The position numbers and the translations under genes are program-made. A DNA stretch of 64,000 nt from the NCBI GenBank assembly GCA_018434945.1, contig JAHDOI010000026.1:48832-112831 (forward strand), given 5' to 3'. This document shows, piece by piece, positions 43,235-51,312 of the stretch (the first letter of the stretch is position 1; the number at the start of each line of letters is the position of its first letter). The DNA is from Selenomonadales bacterium. Lineage in GTDB: Bacteria > Bacillota > Negativicutes > Sporomusales > UBA7701. Below the pieces are notes generated by a model. It was not told the DNA's origin, ran no database searches, and saw nothing but the letters and a program-made list of their open reading frames with translations.

Positions 43235-44515
43235 ATGCTTGCCCTGATAATTTTCTGCGTCCTCGTCCTGTTCATGTTCATCGGCGTCCCGGTGGCCGCC
43301 GCCATGGGCGTAACCTCGATGATCTTCTTCACCATCCTCGACAGCTTCCAGAACCTGACCATGGTCGCCCAGCGCATGTACTCGGCCACCACCGGCTTCA
43401 CCCTCCTGGCCATTCCCTTCTTCATCGCCGCCGGCAACCTCATGAACACCGGCGGCGTCACCACCCGCATCTTCCGTTTCGCTGGCTCGCTCGTCGGTCA
43501 CATCTGGGGCGGTCTCGGCCAGGTGGTCATCGTCGCCGCCGTCATCATGTCCGGCATGTGCGGCGCCGCCGTCGCCGAAGCTGCCGGCCTCGGCATGCTC
43601 GCCATGAAAGCCATGCCCGAGCGGGGCTTCGACCGCCGCTTCACCGCCGCCATCACCGGCGCGGCCGCCACCATCGGCCCCGTCATCCCCCCCAGCATCC
43701 CCTTCGTCATCTACGGCAGCATCACCGGCGTCTCCATCGGCCAGCTTTTTCTCGCCGGCTTCCTGCCCGGCTTCATGATGGCCGCCGCCATGGGCTTCGC
43801 CGTCTACTTCATCTCCAGACACCGCGGCTATCCCCGGCAGGACCCTGCTCCCATAAAAGAAATACTCGTCAGCTTTAAAGAAGCCTCCCTCGCCCTCATG
43901 TGTCCCGTCATCATCATCGGCGGCATCGTCAGCGGCGTCTTCACCCCCACGGAAGCCTCGGTCGTCGCCTGCGTCTACGCCCTTTACCTCGGATTGTTCG
44001 TCTACAAGGAAATCAGCCTAAGCGACCTGCCCCGTATCGGCTGGGAAACCACCATGATCACCATCCGCATCATGTTCATCATCTCCGTCGCCGGCTTCTT
44101 CGGCTGGCTTCTCATCCACCAGACCGTGCCCCAGCAGGTCATCACCGAGCTCACCGCCCTCGGCACCAGCGCCCACGTCTTCATGGCCATCACCCTCGTC
44201 ATCCTCCTCATCCTCGGCTGCTTCATGGAAGGTATCGCCATCATCGTCATCACCGTCCCCGTCTTCATGCCAATCGTCTACCAGTACGGCATCGACCCCG
44301 TCCAGTTCGGCGTCGTCAACATCCTCTGCTCGATGGTCGGCCTCCTTACCCCGCCGGTCGGCATGTGCCTCTACACCATGGCCAGCATCAGCAACGTCGG
44401 CATCTGGGACCTCAGCCGGGAGCTCATGCCCTATTTGGCCGGCATTGCCGTCGTCACCCTGATATGCGCGTATTCGCCGGACCTCGTCCTGTGGATACCC
44501 AACATGTTCAAATAG
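43235..44515 (+). CDS. dctM: TRAP transporter large permease DctM
   Basis: 426-residue membrane protein with about 12 hydrophobic segments; the DctM family catalytic channel of sodium-driven TRAP transporters. IPFFIAAGNLMNTGGVTTRIF, AAVAEAAGLGMLAMKAMPERG, AATIGPVIPPSIPFVIYG, TPTEASVVACVYAL and LLTPPVGMCLYTMA are signature stretches. ATG at 43235 lies 12 nt after AAGGAG; a TTG at 43223 abuts the site and is unlikely. Gene order here is P-M-Q, with the large permease before the small one. Confidence 0.95.
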   Translation: MLALIIFCVLVLFMFIGVPVAAAMGVTSMIFFTILDSFQNLTMVAQRMYSATTGFTLLAIPFFIAAGNLMNTGGVTTRIFRFAGSLVGHIWGGLGQVVIVAAVIMSGMCGAAVAEAAGLGMLAMKAMPERGFDRRFTAAITGAAATIGPVIPPSIPFVIYGSITGVSIGQLFLAGFLPGFMMAAAMGFAVYFISRHRGYPRQDPAPIKEILVSFKEASLALMCPVIIIGGIVSGVFTPTEASVVACVYALYLGLFVYKEISLSDLPRIGWETTMITIRIMFIISVAGFFGWLLIHQTVPQQVITELTALGTSAHVFMAITLVILLILGCFMEGIAIIVITVPVFMPIVYQYGIDPVQFGVVNILCSMVGLLTPPVGMCLYTMASISNVGIWDLSRELMPYLAGIAVVTLICAYSPDLVLWIPNMFK

Positions 44516-44527
44516 GAGGGGATGACA

Positions 44528-45016
44528 GTGAAAGCGTTGAAAACTATCGATAAAGTATTCGGCTATATCCTGCGCTGGGGCAGCGTCGCCATACTGGGCG
44601 CCATCTTCCTCCTCCTCATCGCCAACGTCATCATAAGGTTCGTGCCGTTTACCTCCTTCGGCTGGTTCGACGAAGTCATCGAAATGCTCATCGCCTGGTT
44701 CGTCTTCCTCGGCGCCGCCGCCCTCTGGCGGGAGAACGAGCACTTCGTCGTCGCCTTCCTGCCCGACTACCTGAAAGGCAAAACCGCCGGCCAACTGCTC
44801 GACATCATCATCAACCTCATCAGCATCTCCTTCATCGCCGCCTTCACCTACTACTCCTTCAACCTCACCATGCGGGCCGAAGACTGGACGCCGATCATCA
44901 ACATGCCGAAAAAACTGCTCTATGCCAGCATGCCGTTTTCCGGCGCGCTCATGATAATCTACAGCATCCGCAACATCGTCCAGAGCGGCTGCCGCCTTGT
45001 GCAGAAAGCTCAATAG
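44528..45016 (+). CDS. dctQ: TRAP transporter small permease DctQ
   Basis: 162-residue protein with four hydrophobic helices. FTSFGWFDEVIEMLIAWFVFLGAAALWRENEHF includes the conserved E-x-x-R motif region of DctQ proteins. It pairs with DctM to form the membrane unit. GTG at 44528, 8 nt after AGGAGG, is preferred over the ATG at 44522, only 2 nt from it. It starts 12 bp after dctM; the alcohol dehydrogenase gene follows after 29 bp. Confidence 0.93.
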   Translation: MKALKTIDKVFGYILRWGSVAILGAIFLLLIANVIIRFVPFTSFGWFDEVIEMLIAWFVFLGAAALWRENEHFVVAFLPDYLKGKTAGQLLDIIINLISISFIAAFTYYSFNLTMRAEDWTPIINMPKKLLYASMPFSGALMIIYSIRNIVQSGCRLVQKAQ

Positions 45017-45045
45017 CGCAGCAAAACGTCAGGGGTGATGTAAAA

Positions 45046-46187
45046 ATGAAAGAACTGAGATTTCACGGCCAGGCCATCGTCACCGGCCGCGGCTCCGTAG
45101 AATGCCTGAAAAACCTGCCCATCGGGCGGGCTTTCATCGTGACCGGCGGCAGCTCGGTGGTCAAAAACGGCATGCTCGCCAAAATCGAGGGCCTGCTCGC
45201 CGCCAAAGGCTGCCAGACGCTCGTCTACAGCGGCGTGCCCAAGAATCCTCCCGTCGAAACCGTCGTCGAAGGCATCGCCCGCATGCGCGAATTCGCCCCC
45301 GACACAGTCATCGGCATCGGCGGCGGCTCGGCCATCGACGCATCCAAAGTCATGAGCGTCTTCTACGAACACCCCGGCCTCGACGTGGCTGCCGCCTTCC
45401 GGCAGGCCATCCCCCAGAAGAGGGAAAAAATCAAGCTCATCGCCATCCCCGGCACCTCGGGTACAGCCAGCGAGGTCACCTGCTTCGCCGTCCTCACCTA
45501 CCGCGGCGAAGACCTTAAAGTCGGCGGTAAATCGCCGGCCTTCGTGCCCGACTATGCCATCCTCGACGCCGACATGACCCTGTCGATGCCGAAGAACGTC
45601 GCCGCCGAAACCGGCATGGACGCCATGGCCCACGCCGTCGAATGCTACACCAACCCCGCATTAGACGACTTCACCGACGCGATGGCGGCCGGAGCAATCG
45701 AAGGCCTCTTCCGCCACCTCCCCGCCAGCGTTACAACCGGCGAACCCGGCGCCCGCGAAAAAGTTCATAACTACCAATGTCTGGCCGGCTGCGCCTTCGC
45801 CAACGTCGGCACAGGCCTCGATCACGGCATCGCCCACGCCTTCGGCGGGAAATACGACCTCGGCCACGGCCTCGTCATCGCCGTCGCCCTTCCCTATGTT
45901 CTCGAATTCAACTCCCGTGACGCATCAGTGCGTGAAAAACTCGCCCGCCTCGCCAAGCGGGTCGACCGCGGCGACTTCGTAGCCGCCATCCGCGAGCTCA
46001 ATACCCTCCTCGGCATCCCCGCGTCCTTTAAAGCCTGGGCATCAGCGAAGCCGACTTCGCCGCCGACTTCGCCCTCCTTGTCGAAAACTCGCTCAAAGGC
46101 TCGACCAGAGTCAATCCCGTCCCCGTATCGGCGGACGACATGCAGGTTATTCTGCGCTCCATCTACGAAGGCCGGAGCATTCAATAA
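45046..46187 (+). pseudogene. Iron-containing alcohol dehydrogenase with frameshifted C-terminus
   Basis: Group III Fe-dependent dehydrogenase: VIGIGGGSAIDASK (NAD site), IPGTSGTASEVT, MDAMAHAVECYTNP and GLDHGIAHAFGGKYDLGHG with the iron-binding histidines. Up to about residue 328 it is normal; then the frame turns into a Ser/Pro/Arg-rich tail ending at 46203. In the alternative frame from 46035, LGISEADFAADFALLVENSL and DDMQVILRSIYEGRS restore a typical C-terminus ending at TAA 46185-46187. One missing C in AAAGCCTGGGC (46030-46040) explains it. All metal ligands precede the shift, so activity may remain. The substrate is probably a sugar acid by context. Confidence 0.85.
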
Positions 46188-46217
46188 CAAAACGCAATAC
46201 TAATTGGAGGCGATCAA

Positions 46218-46979
46218 ATGATTCTCGACCAATTCTCCCTAAAAGGCAAAGTGGCAATCGTCACCGGAGCCAGCCGCGGCCTCGGCGCGGGCATGGCCCT
46301 CGGGCTCGCCGAAGCAGGCGCCGATGTACTAGTCGTCGCCAGCAGCGCCCGCATCAACGAAACCGCTTCCCAGATCACCGCCCTCGGCCGTAAAGGCGTC
46401 GCCCTGCAGGCCGACCTCACCGACGTGAAAAACGTGCCCGCCGTCATCGACGCCGCGATGAAAAACTTCGGCAGGATCGACATCCTCATCAACTGCGCCG
46501 GCATCATCCGCCGCGCCCCGGCCATCGAATTCTCCGAAAAAGACTGGGACGACGTCATGAACGTCAACCTTAAAACGATGTTCTTCATGTGCCAGGCGGC
46601 GGCCAAGGAAATGATGAAACAAGGCAAAGGCAAAATCGTCAACATCGCCTCCCTGCTGTCCTTCCAGGGCGGCATCATCGTCCCCTCCTACACCGCAAGC
46701 AAATCGGGTGTGGCCGGCATGACCAAGGCGCTCGCCAACGAATGGGCCGCCCATGGCATCAACGTCAACGCCATCGCTCCCGGCTACATGGCCACCGAAA
46801 TGACCGAAGCCCTTCAGAAGAACGCCGAGCGGGCGCCGGCCATCCTCGCCCGCATCCCGCAGGGCAGATGGGGAACGCCTGACGACATGAAAGGCGCCGC
46901 CGTATATCTCTCCTCCGCCGCCTCCGACTACCTCCAGGGCCATGTCCTGGTCGTCGACGGTGGCTGGATGGGCCGCTAA
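46218..46979 (+). CDS. kduD: 2-dehydro-3-deoxy-D-gluconate 5-dehydrogenase
   Basis: 253-residue short-chain dehydrogenase reducing 2,5-diketo-3-deoxygluconate to 2-keto-3-deoxygluconate. VTGASRGLGAGMALGLAEAG is the NAD-binding glycine motif, NCAGIIRR contains the NAG-type motif, serine lies in IASLLSFQGG and the catalytic YTASK follows. The opening ILDQFSLKGKVAIVTG and the ATEMTEALQKNAERAPAIL segment are typical of KduD. GGAGG lies 8 nt before ATG. It acts right after KduI and before KdgK. Confidence 0.94.
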   Translation: MILDQFSLKGKVAIVTGASRGLGAGMALGLAEAGADVLVVASSARINETASQITALGRKGVALQADLTDVKNVPAVIDAAMKNFGRIDILINCAGIIRRAPAIEFSEKDWDDVMNVNLKTMFFMCQAAAKEMMKQGKGKIVNIASLLSFQGGIIVPSYTASKSGVAGMTKALANEWAAHGINVNAIAPGYMATEMTEALQKNAERAPAILARIPQGRWGTPDDMKGAAVYLSSAASDYLQGHVLVVDGGWMGR

Positions 46980-47050
46980 TACGAAGGTCCGCGGAAAAAA
47001 TGTCGCGGGTCCGCCCCGCAAAAACGGACCGGGAACAGGGAGGCAAATCA

Positions 47051-48064
47051 GTGAAAGCAGCGATCCTTTACGGACCCCATGACCTAAAACTAGTCGAGAC
47101 GGCCATGCCCGCCGTCACTCCCGACGGCGTCCTCATTCGCGTCAAAGCGATGGGCATCTGCGGCTCCGACCTCCACGCCTACCACGGCAAACTCGCCACC
47201 GTCGTCTATCCGCGCGTCATCGGCCACGAAGTCGTCGGCGAAGTCGTCGAAACCGGCAGCGCCGTCCGCAAAGTCAAAGCCGGCGACCATGTCGTCATGG
47301 ACCCTGTTGTCAGCTGCGGCCGCTGCCCGGCCTGCCGTGCGGGACGGGGCAACGTCTGCCGGGACGTCAAATGCATGGGCGTCGCCGCCGAGGGCGGCTG
47401 CGCCGAATACATCGTCCTGCCCGAAGGCAACGTCCAGAAAATCCCCGCAGACATACCCTGGGACGAGGCGGCGCTCATCGAGCCCTACACCATCGGCGCC
47501 CAGGTAACCAGCCGCGGCGAAGTAGCCGCCGGCGACACCGTCCTCATCATGGGCGCCGGCCCCATCGGCCTCGTCGTTCTCCAGGCGGCCAAACGCCGCC
47601 GCGCCAAAGTCATCATCACCGACGTATCCGAAGGCCGCCTTGAACTCGCCCGTCAGCTCGACGCCGACGTCACCGTCAACCCCCAGAAACAGGACCTGGC
47701 CGTAGCCGTCAGTCAGTTCACCGACGGCTACGGTGTCAGCGTCGCCGTCGACGCAGTAGGGCTGCCCGAGCTTTTCGCCCAGGCGGTCGAATTCGCCGCG
47801 CCGACCGGCCGTGTCGTGATTCTCGGCTTCAACCCGGCCCCGTCCCAGGTGCCGGAGCTGCCGATCACCCGCAAGGAACTCGACATCCGCGGCTCGCGCA
47901 TGCACGCCGGCAAATTCCCCGAAGTCATCGGCTGGTTCGCCGCCAAAGAAGTCAAAACAACGCCCCTGATCTCGCATCGCTTCCCGTTCGCGAAGATCAA
48001 CGATGCCTTCAGGACACTCGAAGACGAACCCGACAAAACCTGCAAAATAATCATCACCTTCTGA
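47051..48064 (+). CDS. Zinc-dependent medium-chain dehydrogenase
   Basis: 337-residue MDR-family enzyme: catalytic-zinc ligands in GICGSDLHAYHG and GHEVVGEV, structural-zinc cysteines in CGRCPACRAGRGNVC, and the NAD motif GAGPIGLVVLQAAK. It resembles RspB-type dehydrogenases acting on hexonates (for example L-gulonate or galactonate 5-dehydrogenases). In this locus it probably oxidises an alternative sugar acid into the 2-keto-3-deoxygluconate route; that is inference. GTG at 47051, 7 nt after GGGAGG, is preferred over the open frame from 47000. Confidence 0.88.
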   Translation: MKAAILYGPHDLKLVETAMPAVTPDGVLIRVKAMGICGSDLHAYHGKLATVVYPRVIGHEVVGEVVETGSAVRKVKAGDHVVMDPVVSCGRCPACRAGRGNVCRDVKCMGVAAEGGCAEYIVLPEGNVQKIPADIPWDEAALIEPYTIGAQVTSRGEVAAGDTVLIMGAGPIGLVVLQAAKRRRAKVIITDVSEGRLELARQLDADVTVNPQKQDLAVAVSQFTDGYGVSVAVDAVGLPELFAQAVEFAAPTGRVVILGFNPAPSQVPELPITRKELDIRGSRMHAGKFPEVIGWFAAKEVKTTPLISHRFPFAKINDAFRTLEDEPDKTCKIIITF

Positions 48065-48132
48065 GGTGAGGGCCGGCGGGTTGCCCGCCGGCTTGAGCCT
48101 TGCCCCTACACCACCGCTAAGGAGGAATGACC

Positions 48133-48780
48133 ATGCTTCCAAGACAAGCAGTAGTGCAGAAAATCGCCGCCGCAGGCCTCGTCGCCGTCGTCCGGGCCGA
48201 AAGCTCCGAGCAGGCCGCCAAAATAGCCGACGCCTGCATCCAGGGCGGTGTGGCGGCCATCGAAATCACCTTCACCGTACCCGGCGCTGCCGACACCATC
48301 AAAGACCTTTGCCGCACTTACAAATCCGGTGAAATCATCATCGGCGCAGGCACCGTCCTCGACCCCGAAACAGCCCGCATCGCCATCCTCGCCGGGGCCC
48401 AGTACGTCGTCGCCCCCAGCATCAACTTCGAAACCATCAAACTCTGCAACCGCTACCAGGTCCCAATCATGCCCGGCTGCGGCACCATCAAGGAAATCGT
48501 CGAAGCCATGGAAGCCGGCGCCGACGTCATTAAGGTATTCCCCGGCGAAACCCTCGGCCCCACATTCGTCAAGGCCGTCAAAGGCCCGCTGCCGCAGGCG
48601 CCCCTCATGCCCACCGGCGGCGTCAGCCTCGACAACGTAGCCGACTGGATCAAAGCCGGCTGTGTAGCCGTCGGTGTAGGCGGCAACCTCACCGCCGGCG
48701 CCAAGAAAGGCGACTGGCAGTCCATCACCGACATCGCCAAAGAATTTGTCGCAAAAATCCGCGCCGCCCGCGGCCAATAG
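48133..48780 (+). CDS. eda: KDPG/KHG aldolase
   Basis: 215-residue class I aldolase cleaving 2-keto-3-deoxy-6-phosphogluconate to pyruvate and glyceraldehyde 3-phosphate. The catalytic glutamate lies in AIEITFTVPGA, the Schiff-base lysine in DVIKVFPGETLGP, and GAGTVLDPETA and PTGGVSLDNV bind phosphate and substrate. ATG at 48133, 7 nt after GGAGG, is preferred over the ATG at 48127, which nearly touches the site. kdgK begins 14 bp later. Confidence 0.96.
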   Translation: MLPRQAVVQKIAAAGLVAVVRAESSEQAAKIADACIQGGVAAIEITFTVPGAADTIKDLCRTYKSGEIIIGAGTVLDPETARIAILAGAQYVVAPSINFETIKLCNRYQVPIMPGCGTIKEIVEAMEAGADVIKVFPGETLGPTFVKAVKGPLPQAPLMPTGGVSLDNVADWIKAGCVAVGVGGNLTAGAKKGDWQSITDIAKEFVAKIRAARGQ

Positions 48781-48794
48781 GAGGAGACCAGATA

Positions 48795-49814
48795 ATGAAA
48801 GCAGTAACCTTCGGAGAAATCATGCTCAGGCTCGCCCCTCCGGGCTACCTGCGCTTCGAGCAGGCCAGCGCCTTCGAGGCCGTCTACGGTGGCGGCGAAG
48901 CCAACGTAGCCGTATCCCTGGCCAACTTCGGCATCCCCGCCAGCTTCGTCACCAAAGTGCCCGACAACCCTATCGGCCAGGCGGCCGTCAACGAAATGCG
49001 CCGCTACGGCGTCGACACCGCCTACATGCTCAAAGGCGGCGAACGCCTCGGCATCTACTTCCTCGAAAAAGGCGCCTCCCAGCGGCCCTCCAAAGTCGTC
49101 TACGACCGTAAACTGTCGGCCATCTCCCAGGCTAAGAAGGAAGACTTCGACTGGCCGGCCATCTTCAAAGGCGCCGACTGGTTCCACTTCACCGGCATCA
49201 CCCCCGCCCTCGGCGACAGCGTCGCCGACGCCGTCCTCGCCGCCTGCCAGGCCGCCAAAGCCGCCGGGCTGACCGTCAGCTGCGACCTCAACTTCCGCAA
49301 GAACCTCTGGACGAGCGAAAAAGCCGGCAAAGTCATGGCCCAGTTCATGCCCTATGTCGACATCTGCATCGCCAACGAGGAAGACGCCGAGAAAGTCTTC
49401 GGCATCAAAGCCCCCGACACAGACATCGTCGGCGGCAGCCTCAGCCACGACGGCTACAAAGCGGTCGCCGAAGAACTCAAAAAACGGTTCGGCTTCAAGG
49501 CCGTCGCCATCACCCTCCGGGGCAGCATCTCCGCCTCCGACAACAACTGGGCGGCCATGCTCCACAAAGACGGCGAATTCCACTTCTCCCGAACCTACCC
49601 CATCCACATCGTCGACCGCGTCGGCGGCGGCGACTCCTTCGCCGGCGGTCTCATCTACGCGATGATGAGCGGCTTTGGCAATAAAGACGCCCTCGAATTC
49701 GCCGTTGCCGCATCCTGCCTCAAACACTCCATCGAAGGCGACCATAACCATGTCACCGTCGCCGAAGTAAAAACCCTCGCCGGCGGCGACGCCTCCGGCC
49801 GCGTCCAGCGCTGA
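48795..49814 (+). CDS. kdgK: 2-keto-3-deoxygluconate kinase
   Basis: 339-residue PfkB/ribokinase-family kinase that phosphorylates KDG before the aldolase step. FGEIMLRLAPPGYLRF and YGGGEANVAVSLANFG are the N-terminal KDG kinase motifs; the catalytic anion hole is DRVGGGDSFAGGL, with the base aspartate D in GGGD. The YDRKLSAI segment is typical of the family's substrate lid. AGGAGG precedes ATG. It is the last gene of the locus, followed by a terminator. Confidence 0.95.
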   Translation: MKAVTFGEIMLRLAPPGYLRFEQASAFEAVYGGGEANVAVSLANFGIPASFVTKVPDNPIGQAAVNEMRRYGVDTAYMLKGGERLGIYFLEKGASQRPSKVVYDRKLSAISQAKKEDFDWPAIFKGADWFHFTGITPALGDSVADAVLAACQAAKAAGLTVSCDLNFRKNLWTSEKAGKVMAQFMPYVDICIANEEDAEKVFGIKAPDTDIVGGSLSHDGYKAVAEELKKRFGFKAVAITLRGSISASDNNWAAMLHKDGEFHFSRTYPIHIVDRVGGGDSFAGGLIYAMMSGFGNKDALEFAVAASCLKHSIEGDHNHVTVAEVKTLAGGDASGRVQR

Positions 49815-49835
49815 ATCTCCGCTATCGTCAACCTG

Positions 49836-49862
49836 AAGGCACCCCGCAAAGGGTGCCTTTTC
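49836..49862 (+). terminator. Terminator of the uronate locus
   Basis: 9-bp stem AAGGCACCC / GGGTGCCTT with a CGCAAA loop and a TTTT run. Confidence 0.9.
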
Positions 49863-49981
49863 ACTGCCCGGTCCCAAAAACATCCGTCTGCAGACCTACC
49901 GCATTATGTTAAAAAGGTACTTTTGTCCCGTTGTCCTTGCCATGGCGATATGATACCCTTAAGGTAGGGGAGGTGTCCTTC

Positions 49982-51049
49982 ATGCTGTGGCTTACAAAAC
50001 ACCATCTGCTCTCGGAAGTTCAGCCGGGAATGATCCTGGCGAGGCCGGTCGTGTCGGACGACATGAGCATCCTGCTCAACGAAAACACCGTCCTGACGGA
50101 ATCAATGCTTTCCCTGCTCAAAACTTGGCACATCCAGTCCCTGTACATCAAGGAAATAATCCGCGAAGGCGGCAACAACGTCTATGGCTTCGTCTCCGAA
50201 CGGGAAGCCTTCGCCCAAAAATATACCGACATCATCCGCACCCTCAAGGACGCCTTCGAAAAAACCCGCTACTTCAAGGAAGTGCCCCTGGGGCAGATCC
50301 AGGAACTCGCCGACCAGACGATCGAATCGCTCGTCGACGCCTCCGGCGTCATCAGCCACCTTGCCAGCGTCCGGGCCACCGACGACTACACCTTCCGCCA
50401 CTCCCTCAACGTCGGCGTCATTGCCGGGCTTCTGGGCAAATGGCTCAAAGTCAGGGGCAAAGTCCTGCGCGAGATCGTTCTCGCCGGGCTTCTCCACGAC
50501 ATCGGCAAAACGCAGATACCCCTGCAGATACTCAACAAGCCCGGCCCGCTGTCACCCGAAGAAATGGATGTCATCAAAGAACACCCGGCCCGCGGCTACC
50601 GACTCATCGAAGACACCGACCGTATCCCCCAGTCGGTCAAACTCTGCGTCCTCCAGCACCACGAACGCCTCGACGGCAGCGGCTACCCGGCCGCCCTCAA
50701 GGACCGGGACATCGCCGACTACGCGCGGATAATCGCTGTCGCCGACATGTACGACGCCATGACCTCCCAGCGCATCTACCGCGGCGCCCTAACCCCGTTC
50801 AGCGTCGTCGCCGAAGTCTTCGGCGAAATGTTCGCCAGGCTCGACCCGGCGGTTGCCCTGCCGTTCGTCACCCACGTGCGTGACTCCCTCGTCGGCTTCA
50901 TGGTCCGCCTTTCCGACGGGTCGGAGGCCAGGGTCGTATACCTCGACAAGGAACGGCCCGCCCAGCCCGTCGTGAAACTGGCCGGCGGCGACTATGTCGA
51001 TTTGGAGAAGAGGAAAGATCTCACCATCATCGAAGTCATCGCCAGCTGA
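49982..51049 (+). CDS. HD-GYP domain phosphodiesterase
   Basis: 355-residue protein. The C-terminal HD-GYP domain is complete: LLHDIGKTQIP, KEHPARGYRLI, QHHERLDGSGYPAAL (HHExxDGxGYP) and AVADMYDAMTSQRIYR, so it should hydrolyse cyclic di-GMP. The N-terminal ~120 residues (LSEVQPGMILARPVVSDD, LLNENTVLTESML, HIQSLYIKEI) match the domain commonly fused ahead of HD-GYP in Bacillota. No membrane segment is present. ATG at 49982 lies 8 nt after GGGGAGG. Repeat copy D starts 7 nt after its stop. Confidence 0.93.
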   Translation: MLWLTKHHLLSEVQPGMILARPVVSDDMSILLNENTVLTESMLSLLKTWHIQSLYIKEIIREGGNNVYGFVSEREAFAQKYTDIIRTLKDAFEKTRYFKEVPLGQIQELADQTIESLVDASGVISHLASVRATDDYTFRHSLNVGVIAGLLGKWLKVRGKVLREIVLAGLLHDIGKTQIPLQILNKPGPLSPEEMDVIKEHPARGYRLIEDTDRIPQSVKLCVLQHHERLDGSGYPAALKDRDIADYARIIAVADMYDAMTSQRIYRGALTPFSVVAEVFGEMFARLDPAVALPFVTHVRDSLVGFMVRLSDGSEARVVYLDKERPAQPVVKLAGGDYVDLEKRKDLTIIEVIAS

Positions 51050-51055
51050 AAACTC

Positions 51056-51175
51056 GGACGTTGATAAGCCCCCATCTGCGGCGTTGCTCCTCAAAGCGCT
51101 TGCTCGCGTACATCCGAGTACGCGGCGCGGCGCGCTTTTCCGGTGCGCCTTGCATCCGGAGCATTCTGAGCGGCC
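51056..51175. repeat. Nested-palindrome repeat, copy D
   Basis: Left arm GGACGTTGATAAGCC resembles that of copy B, but the right arm GCATTCTGAGCGGCC pairs with it only imperfectly. Inside: CCATCTGCGGCGTT, middle stem AAAGCGC / GCGCTTT, GCTTGCTCGC, central hairpin GCGTAC-ATCCGA-GTACGC, GCCTTGCATCCGGAG. It starts 7 nt after the HD-GYP stop codon. Confidence 0.85.
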
Positions 51176-51312
51176 TCTAGCTTTATACAAACTAACTAAA
51201 AGCGACGCTGGTCGCTTTTTCCATTTTCTATAAAACAGGCGGGGGAGGGGGGAGGAAGGATTATCCACGCCAGGGGCGAAGAAGTGGATAAACCGACCGA
51301 AGGAGACACGCT

